Positions 5,904-10,821 of a stretch of DNA of 10,821 nucleotides are shown one piece after another. The stretch covers positions 1 through 10,821 of the forward strand of contig JAEZZU010000206.1 in assembly GCA_023418355.1 (NCBI GenBank), written 5' to 3'. The notes beneath the pieces were generated by a model. The model was not told where the DNA came from and did not search any database. It was given only the letters and a program-made list of their open reading frames with translations. How positions within the stretch are numbered: position 1 is the stretch's first letter; each line of letters opens with the position of its first letter. This stretch comes from Pseudomonadota bacterium (GTDB taxonomy: Bacteria > Pseudomonadota > Gammaproteobacteria > Burkholderiales > Burkholderiaceae_C). The position numbers and the translations under genes were made by a program.

Positions 5904-6236
5904 ATGGCGACAAAGCAAGTGCGAGCGGCGTACACGCAGGAATTTAAGTTGGAGGCTGTTCGCTTGGTGCAAAGCGGGCAATCTCAAATGCAGGTGTGCC
6001 AGGCGCTGGGCATACCGAAGGCCAGTTTGGGTAGTTGGGTGAGGCAGGCAAGAACAGGCACTCTCAAGCTTGGAGCTGTCGATGGTGTAGTAAGCAAGGT
6101 CACACCGGAGCAAATGGAGCTGGCTCGGTTACGGGCGGAGAACGCCAGGCTGCGGATGGAGCGAGATATCGCAAAAAAAGCGGCGGCGTACTTCGCGCAG
6201 GACGTGCTGCGAGGTATGCCTGGATCGAGCAAATGA
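5904..6236 (+). CDS. IS3-family transposase OrfA
   Basis: This is a 110-residue protein. It has an N-terminal helix-turn-helix (Y-T-Q-E-F-K-L-E-A-V-R, then V-C-Q-A-L-G-I-P-K-A-S-L-G-S-W-V). A C-terminal leucine-zipper-like coiled coil follows (L-A-R-L-R-A-E-N-A-R-L-R-M-E-R-D-I), as usual for IS3 OrfA, which binds the terminal repeats and joins OrfB after frameshifting. Start is ATG 5904 with AAGGAG 7 bases upstream. Its TGA (6234-6236) overlaps the orfB ATG (6233-6235). The gene looks intact, but its partner orfB is broken. Confidence 0.9.
   Translation: MATKQVRAAYTQEFKLEAVRLVQSGQSQMQVCQALGIPKASLGSWVRQARTGTLKLGAVDGVVSKVTPEQMELARLRAENARLRMERDIAKKAAAYFAQDVLRGMPGSSK
6173..6180 (+). promoter_or_regulatory. 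Probable -1 ribosomal frameshift site (orfA to orfB)
   Basis: A run of seven A followed by G lies in the orfA frame as GCA-AAA-AAA-GCG. OrfB is in the -1 frame relative to orfA and stays open from here through the orfB ATG. This matches the standard IS3 mechanism, in which slippage yields the OrfAB transposase. Confidence 0.6.
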
Positions 6237-6799
6237 AGTACGTCTACCCGATTGCTGTTTCTTGCCATGTGCTGCAAGTGAGCTGCAGTGGTTACTTCCG
6301 CTGGCGGCGCAGCGGAGGTGAGACATCGCAGCGCTGTAGCGATGAATTGGCACTGGCCCACATTCGAGCAATTCATGCTGAGTTCAAGGGCGAGTATGGC
6401 TGGCAACGGATGTACAAAGAGTTGCATGCTAAGGGGCTGCGCATTGGTAAAGAGCGGGTGCGCAAGCTGATGGCCAGCCATGGCATCAGGGCTAAAACCA
6501 AGCGCAAGTTTGTGGTGACCACAGACAGCAAGCACAACCTAGCGGTAGCTCCGGACTTGGTGCAGCGGCGTTTTACGCCGCAGGCACCCAACCAACTTCT
6601 GTGCGGTGACATCACCTATATCGCTACCGATGAAGGTTGGCTGTACTTGGCCGCTGTCATGGATATGTTCAGCCGTCAGATAGTGGGATGGAGCCTGCAG
6701 CCCCATATGCAAACCAGCTTAGTTAAAGATGCTCTGGCGATGGCTTGGTGGCGAAGGCGTCCAGAACCAGGAGCCATCTTCCACAGCGACAGGGGCAGC

Positions 6800-6802
6800 C
6801 AA
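6800..6802 (+). repeat. Target duplication CAA, left copy
   Basis: CAA at 6800-6802 precedes the IS30 left end, and an identical CAA at 8254-8256 follows the right end. In the uninterrupted orfB this triplet is the Gln190 codon, so the duplication is confirmed by restoration of the frame. A 2-3 base duplication is typical for IS30. Confidence 0.85.
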
Positions 6803-6809
6803 GGTAGAT

Positions 6810-8159
6810 TCAACCGGTCGTCGCAACACCAAGTGAAGTTACCGATTCTAGATACTCATTAAAGACTTCCGCAGGTGTTCTCCAGCCCAACGTTTTGCGT
6901 GGTCGATTGTTGAGTGTCAATGCCACAGCTTGAAGCTCTCGATGGTTCCATCGAGATAGGTCCGTGCCCTTGGGGAAGTATTGCCGCAGCAGCCCATTGG
7001 TGTTTTCGTTCGTACCACGTTGCCATGGGCTATGAGGATCAGCAAAGAACACCTGCACCCCTGACTCGGCAGTAAACCGTGCGTGGTCTGACAGCTCTTT
7101 ACCTCGATCCCACGTTAACGATTTCCATAGTTGAGTAGGCTGTTCAGTGACAGTTGCTCTCAGCGCATTGGCCATCGTGGCAGCCCCATAGCCAGCTAAC
7201 GGCTTCCCATTCTTTACCCTTGGGCTCAAGCCATAGCCATCCTCTCGAGGCAAGTGCACAAGCATGGTGAAGCGGCTTGTGCGCTCGACCAGCGTACCAA
7301 TCGCTGATCGCCCTAAACCGATGATCAAGTCTCCCTCCCAATGCCCCGGTGCTTTGCGAGCTTCTATCTCGGGTGGCCTATTGCAGATCATTAATTCTTC
7401 GCTGACATGGGCCCACGCTTTAGCTTGGCATCGTGCTCGAGGAACACGTAAGGCCCTCCCGGTGCGCAGATAACTGACAGACTCTCGCTTGAGGGCACCT
7501 CGGCCCTGAATGTACAGGGCTTGGTAGATGGCTTCGTGCGAGATACGCATTGATGGATCATTGGGGAAGTCGAGATGCAATCGATTGGCAATCTGCTGTG
7601 GCGACCAACCTTTGACCCACTTGCGATCACAACGATGAGGCTTGTTGCGGCCAATAAATGCCGCTTGCTGGGGGCCGGCGACTTCCCGTCCCTGCGCGTC
7701 GCAAATGGAACCTTCCAAGTGTTCTTGGACATATTCACGCAGCCGTGGATTCACCACTAACTTGGATGGCTTGGGGCGTTTAGCCACTAGCTCTGCCTTC
7801 CACTGCGCAACTGATGCTCGATATTCCAACTTGCCACCGCGAGTCGCTGCATTGCGTGTCAGCTCCCTTGATACTGTAGACGGACTTCGGCCAATTCGGC
7901 GAGCAATCTCCCGCACGCCGATCTCCTGCGCACGAAGCAATCCGATCTCTTCTCGTTGGTCAAACGACAGATACCTGTTGGATACAGGCTTGGACATAAA
8001 CAATGGCATGCCGCCACGATGCCTGAACCAACGAGCCTCAACCGCCTGTGATGCGCCAACAGCTTCGGCTGCTTTCTCGCTGGTGATGCCCTTGGCAATC
8101 TGAAGCCAGAACTGACGCTCGATCTCACGTCGATGTGACGGAGCACCAGGAGATCGCAT
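6810..8159 (-). CDS. IS30-family transposase, probably missing its first 16 codons through an in-frame stop
   Basis: This is a 449-residue open frame. N-terminal HTH segments are S-E-K-A-A-E-A-V-G-A-S (about 27-37) and an IS30-type helix-turn-helix (V-R-E-I-A-R-R-I-G-R-S-P-S-T-V-S-R-E-L, 82-100). The DDE core has Asp277 (H-W-E-G-D-L-I-I-G), Asp351 (T-W-D-R-G-K-E-L) and Glu385 (Q-R-G-T-N-E-N-T-N-G-L), 33 residues after Asp351. Upstream in the same frame lies ATG 8207 with a strong AGGAGG (8218-8213). It gives M-G-R-P-A-G-W-M-K-Q-F-T-G, and then TGA (8168-8166) where CGA would give the expected Arg. ATG 8159 has no good ribosome-binding site, so expression is probably reduced or abolished unless the stop is read through. 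Confidence 0.85.
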   Translation of the reverse strand: MRSPGAPSHRREIERQFWLQIAKGITSEKAAEAVGASQAVEARWFRHRGGMPLFMSKPVSNRYLSFDQREEIGLLRAQEIGVREIARRIGRSPSTVSRELTRNAATRGGKLEYRASVAQWKAELVAKRPKPSKLVVNPRLREYVQEHLEGSICDAQGREVAGPQQAAFIGRNKPHRCDRKWVKGWSPQQIANRLHLDFPNDPSMRISHEAIYQALYIQGRGALKRESVSYLRTGRALRVPRARCQAKAWAHVSEELMICNRPPEIEARKAPGHWEGDLIIGLGRSAIGTLVERTSRFTMLVHLPREDGYGLSPRVKNGKPLAGYGAATMANALRATVTEQPTQLWKSLTWDRGKELSDHARFTAESGVQVFFADPHSPWQRGTNENTNGLLRQYFPKGTDLSRWNHRELQAVALTLNNRPRKTLGWRTPAEVFNEYLESVTSLGVATTG

Positions 8160-8168
8160 GGCATCTCA

Positions 8169-8218
8169 GCCAGTAAATTGCTTCATCCATCCTGCGGGAC
8201 GTCCCATAAACACCTCCT
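8169..8218 (-). promoter_or_regulatory. Original IS30 transposase start region: strong RBS and 13-codon leader
   Basis: AGGAGG (8218-8213) lies five bases before ATG 8207. The 13 codons that follow are in frame with the transposase and resemble the N-terminus usual in this IS30 subgroup, up to the TGA at 8168-8166. This marks the ancestral start. The short peptide could now act only as a leader. Confidence 0.6.
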
Positions 8219-8638
8219 GATTAAAGGTGTTGCGACGACCGGTTGAATCTACCCAATACTGTAGTCATGACTTCCAAGCTGCTTTAGCCCAATGGGGAAT
8301 ACGCTCGTCCATGAGCCGTAAAGGCAATTGCTGGGACAACTCCCCCATTGAAAGCTTCTGGGGGCGATTAAAGACAGCTTGCGTGCACGGCCAGCGCTTT
8401 GCTAGCCGGGAGCAAGCTACACAGGTCGTTATGAATTGGATGGCCTTCTACAATTACCGCAGAAGGCATTCGAGCTTGGACTATCTCAGTCCCATGCAAT
8501 ACGAGCAACGCTGGTACGAGGTACAGCGCAAAAAGACCGCGTAAGTAGGGAGCTAAGAACTCCAAAAAACAGGGGCAACATCAGAGCAGAGCCTTGGGTA
8601 TAAAGTGGCTCGTTTCTTCGGTCTTCTGGGGCGGTGAT

Positions 8639-9703
8639 TTACGCGACCTGCAGTGTCGGATAGTCTGTATAGCCCTTGGCGCCACCTGCGTAGAACGTGT
8701 TGGAGTCAGGCGCGTTCAGCGGTGCCTTGGCCCTGATGCGTGCGGGCAGGTCCGGGTTAGCCAGGAAGGCGGTGCCAAAGGCCACAGCGTCAAGCTTACC
8801 TTCGGCAATAGCTGCCTCTGCCTCATCAGCGCTGTAACCCATATTGCCCACCAACACACCCTTGTAGTTTTCACGCGCTACGGGCATGACATCAGCCTTC
8901 TGCACGCCGAAGAAATCGGCGCGCATCACGTGCAGGTAGGCTAGCTTGAAGGCATTGAGCCTATCGGCCAGGAAGCCGATGAGGGCCAGCGGGTCGCTGT
9001 CTTTCATGCTGTTGAAGCTGTTGAGGGGCGACAGGCGCAGACCCACACGTTCGGAACCGATCGCCTGGGTCACGGCAGTGAGTACCTCGAACAGCAAACG
9101 TGCACGGTTTTCCAGCGATCCGCCATAAGCATCGGTGCGCTGGTTGGGCGTGTCGCGCAGAAACTGGTCAATCAGGTAGCCGTTGGCGCCGTGTACTTCC
9201 ACACCATCAAAGCCGGCGGCAATGGCGTTGCGTGCGCCTTGGGCAAACGCAGCCACGATGCCGGGAATCTCTTCGACGGTCAGGGGGCGGGGCACCGCGT
9301 GCGGCACCTTGCCTTGGGGCGTGTGGATCTCACCCTCAATAGCGGTGGCACTGCTGGAGACAATGGGGGCGCCATCGGCAGCGCCAGGGTAGGCTGCGCG
9401 GCCAGCGTGCCAGATCTGCATGAAGATGCGTCCACCCTTGGCGTGCACCGCGTCGGTCACTTGCCTCCAGGCTGCAATCTGCGCGTCGTTGTAGATGCCA
9501 GGCTCATTGACGAAGGCCGATGTACCGGGCGCCACCATGGTGCATTCGGAAATCAGCAGGCCGCCGGTGGCTCGCTGGCTGTAGTACTCGGCCATCAGCG
9601 CGTTGGGCATGTGGCCAGCGTCGGCACGGGCGCGTGTCAGTGGTGCCAGAAGGATGCGGTTGGGCAGGGTGAGAGAACCTACTTGAAGTGGATTGAATAG
9701 CAT
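8639..9703 (-). CDS. Old Yellow Enzyme-family flavin reductase (NemA-like)
   Basis: This is a 354-residue TIM-barrel FMN enzyme that uses NAD(P)H to reduce activated C=C bonds such as enones or N-ethylmaleimide, and sometimes nitro compounds. It opens with F-N-P-L-x-V-G-S-L-T-L-P-N-R-I-L-L-A-P-L-T-R, where Thr23 is the FMN-contacting residue. M-Q-I-W-H-A-G-R lies at 95-102. H-G-A-N-G-Y (171-176) supplies the substrate-binding His171/Asn174 pair and the proton donor Tyr176. The frame closes with the family-typical G-Y-T-D-Y-P-T-L-Q. ATG 9703 is preferred because the family starts exactly at M-L-F-N-P. The longer frame to 9829 adds 42 residues unlike the family. It is cytoplasmic. The upstream gene on the same strand is an AraC-family regulator. 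Confidence 0.9.
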   Translation of the reverse strand: MLFNPLQVGSLTLPNRILLAPLTRARADAGHMPNALMAEYYSQRATGGLLISECTMVAPGTSAFVNEPGIYNDAQIAAWRQVTDAVHAKGGRIFMQIWHAGRAAYPGAADGAPIVSSSATAIEGEIHTPQGKVPHAVPRPLTVEEIPGIVAAFAQGARNAIAAGFDGVEVHGANGYLIDQFLRDTPNQRTDAYGGSLENRARLLFEVLTAVTQAIGSERVGLRLSPLNSFNSMKDSDPLALIGFLADRLNAFKLAYLHVMRADFFGVQKADVMPVARENYKGVLVGNMGYSADEAEAAIAEGKLDAVAFGTAFLANPDLPARIRAKAPLNAPDSNTFYAGGAKGYTDYPTLQVA

Positions 9704-9751
9704 GCGAATGAAAACCCAGATTAGTGAACAGAAAACAGTGGTAAAGCTAAC

Positions 9752-9821
9752 AGTATTCCCAATACTCAGACCTTTGAAAGGCCACTGAAGACTGCTTTGG
9801 CACGGCTGGTGCTTTTGCACC
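9752..9821. promoter_or_regulatory. Cluster of perfect dyads upstream of the reductase gene
   Basis: Three perfect inverted repeats lie 50-120 bases before the reductase start. They are AGTATT-CCC-AATACT (9752-9766), CCTTT-G-AAAGG (9771-9781) and GGTGC-TTTT-GCACC (9808-9821). The first two have operator-like size and spacing; the third is more like an RNA hairpin. No confident -35/-10 pair was identified. A role in induction of the reductase is inferred from position only. Confidence 0.35.
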
Positions 9822-9913
9822 CAACGCACGATGTAGTAGACGCAAGTGGGTAAGCCTTTGCTACCGACAGTTTCGCGGCGGTCTCCAGCCGTACATGCAC
9901 CAAACGCCTTTGG

Positions 9914-10821
9914 TCATCCACCGCGTCGCAACTCCCTGACACCCCGGCCCAGCTTGCGGCGCAACAGGGCCCGCAGCGTCACTCCATCCGAGTACCCGAC
10001 CTGTGCGGCGACCTGATCGACGCTGGCGTTCCCGGTGCGCAAGAGATGGACGGCATGCTCCACGCGCAGGTCCTGGAAATACGACAGCGGTGTCTTTCCC
10101 AAAACGCTTTGCAGCCGCCGCGCCAAGGTGCGCTCGCTTGTGCCCACGGCGCTGGCCGCCTCGGCCAGCGAGAACCCCTGCGCGAGCCGACGTCTGGCCC
10201 AGCACTCGAAGCGCTCTACCATCGGGTCGGCATGCGCAAGGTGGTCGGGAATCATGAACTCGGCTTGCGAACTGCGTGTCTCGACCAGCAGATAGCGTGC
10301 CACCAGGGCCGCTAGCGCCGGACTGCGCCCTCGGATGATGCGCAAGGCCAAGTCGACGTGGGCCAAAGCGGCACCCGCGGTGGTGAAGCGTGTCGAGTTC
10401 ACGATCATGCGTGACTCGTCCAGCGCGACGTTCGGATAGCGCTGCCGAAACATCGGCCCCAGCCACCATGACGTCGTCGCACGATGCCCATCAAGCAGGC
10501 CACTCTCTGCAAGCAAGAAACTACCGGAGCAAGCGGCACCAAGGTGCGCGCCAGCGGTGGACCACTGCTGTAGCGCTGCGACCGCGTCGGGCACATCGGG
10601 GCGTGTGAGCCGAGCCGAGAGCGTGTCAGGCATCTTGTCGCCAAACGCTGGCACGAGCACTACGTCTGGTTCGGGCACACCATGCGCAGTGACAACGGGG
10701 ACCGTCAAGCCTTGCGCAGTTCGGATGCGACGCCGCACGCCCACCAGCGTGAGCTCTATGTGCGCGGGAGCCTGTGGCAGCGAGCCCGCCATCGCATTGG
10801 CTAAGCCCACTGTGTCAGTGA
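9914..10821 (-). CDS. AraC-family regulator with DJ-1/PfpI-like domain (GlxA/FtrA type), 5' end outside window
   Basis: Positions are counted from GTG 10810, although the frame stays open to the window edge and the real start is probably outside. Residues 1-160 look like the C-terminal part of a class I glutamine amidotransferase-like domain: D-V-V-L-V-P-A-F-G, then the elbow L-G-A-A-C-S-G-S-F-L-L-A-E-S-G-L-L-D-G with Cys94, and F-T-T-A-G-A-A-L-A-H-V-D-L-A-L. The AraC DNA-binding domain follows, with two helix-turn-helices (F-S-L-A-E-A-A-S-A-V-G-T-S-E-R-T-L at 213-229; S-V-D-Q-V-A-A-Q-V-G-Y-S-D at 263-275). Such proteins usually activate catabolic or stress genes. The reductase about 210 bases downstream on the same strand is a possible target. 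A small dyad CCAAA/TTTGG (9900-9913) sits directly behind the stop. Confidence 0.88.
   Translation of the reverse strand, partial: TDTVGLANAMAGSLPQAPAHIELTLVGVRRRIRTAQGLTVPVVTAHGVPEPDVVLVPAFGDKMPDTLSARLTRPDVPDAVAALQQWSTAGAHLGAACSGSFLLAESGLLDGHRATTSWWLGPMFRQRYPNVALDESRMIVNSTRFTTAGAALAHVDLALRIIRGRSPALAALVARYLLVETRSSQAEFMIPDHLAHADPMVERFECWARRRLAQGFSLAEAASAVGTSERTLARRLQSVLGKTPLSYFQDLRVEHAVHLLRTGNASVDQVAAQVGYSDGVTLRALLRRKLGRGVRELRRGG

Larger units (their letters stand above)
6803..8253 (-). mobile_element. IS30-family element, complete
   Basis: The element is 1451 bases long and bounded by perfect 28-base inverted repeats at 6803-6830 and 8226-8253 (outer bases GGTAGATTCAACCGG). It is flanked by CAA direct repeats and carries a single transposase gene on the minus strand. 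The gene's stop codon lies inside the left repeat. It is inserted in the orfB of the surrounding IS3-family element. Perfect repeats and target duplication indicate a recent insertion. Confidence 0.93.
6233..8544 (+). pseudogene. IS3-family transposase OrfB, split by IS30 insertion
   Basis: Reading 6233-6802 and then 8257-8544 gives an exact 285-residue OrfB with an rve integrase core. The catalytic residues are Asp126 (G-D-I-T-Y-I), Asp186 (H-S-D-R-G-S-Q) and Glu222 (I-E-S-F-W-G-R-L-K), with 35 residues between the last two, as in IS3. The C-terminus is the usual F-Y-N-Y-R-R-R-H-S-S-L-D-Y. The IS30 element sits after Gln190, between the second Asp and the Glu, so no active enzyme can be made. 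The rest of the frame shows no decay, which suggests that the insertion is recent. Confidence 0.9.
5841..8583 (+). mobile_element. IS3-family element, complete but interrupted (copy B)
   Basis: The terminal repeats are TGAAGTTGCCCCT at the left and, inverted, TGATGTTGCCCCTG at the right. Both continue into GGAGTTCTTAGCT. The element carries orfA and orfB in the IS3 arrangement. Without the inserted IS30 element and its duplicated CAA, it would be 1289 bases, normal for IS3. No matching target duplication is visible: the left flank ends TACT and the right flank begins GAGC. The gene broken on the left does not resume on the right. Both facts suggest that adjacent DNA was deleted or rearranged after insertion. 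Confidence 0.9.

Noticed and set aside
6035..6232. Upstream extension of IS3 orfB to an ATG at 6035
   Set aside because: This part overlaps orfA in the -1 frame and lacks family similarity. OrfB proper begins by frameshift near 6179 or at ATG 6233.
1..8583. A composite transposon formed by the two IS3 copies
   Set aside because: The copies differ by about nine bases in 125 and no outer target duplication is visible, so joint movement is not supported.
9704..9829. 42-codon N-terminal extension of the reductase
   Set aside because: The family starts at M-L-F-N-P (9703), and the extension resembles no Old Yellow Enzyme N-terminus and covers the dyad-rich control region.
9861..10469. Minus-strand 202-codon frame inside the AraC-type gene
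   Set aside because: Alternative frame in GC-rich coding DNA. The AraC/DJ-1 protein in the other frame has clear motifs throughout.
1..10821. CRISPR array, tRNA or rRNA genes
   Set aside because: No regularly spaced repeat array, cloverleaf-like stretch or rRNA-like sequence was seen on reading both strands. The GCGTCA repeats are too short and few for a CRISPR.

Overview
The window looks like an accessory, insertion-sequence-rich stretch of a betaproteobacterial chromosome. It most probably comes from the Burkholderiales, in the Comamonadaceae range (Comamonas, Acidovorax or Delftia type). That rests on the style of the transposases, an Old Yellow Enzyme reductase beside a GlxA/FtrA-type AraC regulator, and a scrap that reads like the start of a rimO gene. 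The species cannot be named. The right-hand kilobase is visibly more GC-rich than the left and middle, which fits acquired DNA next to a more native backbone.

Layout, left to right. Positions 1-125 are the inner end of an IS3-family element on the minus strand that continues beyond the window. It abuts the 3' remnant of an unrecognised gene (126-326). A promoter region with repeated GCGTCA motifs leads into a Fic-fold protein with an N-terminal winged-helix domain (398-1798). Just behind it is a short minus-strand scrap matching the N-terminus of RimO, then about 500 bases with no convincing gene. A small highly charged protein follows (2419-2613), then the C-terminal remnant of an IS5-family transposase (about 2731-3099) with repeats and hairpins behind it.

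The most interesting part is 3188-5843. An RsbQ-like alpha/beta hydrolase is followed 12 bases later by a PAS-GGDEF diguanylate cyclase. After a gap of about 130 bases comes the N-terminal membrane/CSS-motif piece of what was probably an EAL-type c-di-GMP phosphodiesterase. In Bacillus, RsbQ works with the PAS-domain phosphatase RsbP. Here the same hydrolase type sits beside a PAS protein whose output is c-di-GMP synthesis. This suggests a small-molecule sensing route into c-di-GMP signalling, with the opposing phosphodiesterase lost to an IS.

Positions 5841-8583 are a complete IS3-family element whose orfB is split by a complete IS30-family element (6803-8253, perfect 28-bp inverted repeats, 3-bp CAA target duplication). 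Removing the IS30 element and one CAA restores orfB exactly. The IS30 transposase frame itself carries a probable in-frame stop close to its original start. To the right, on the minus strand, are an intact Old Yellow Enzyme-type reductase (8639-9703), an intergenic region rich in short perfect dyads, and a GATase1-like AraC-family regulator (9914 to the window edge) that runs off the window. No tRNA, rRNA or CRISPR array was seen.
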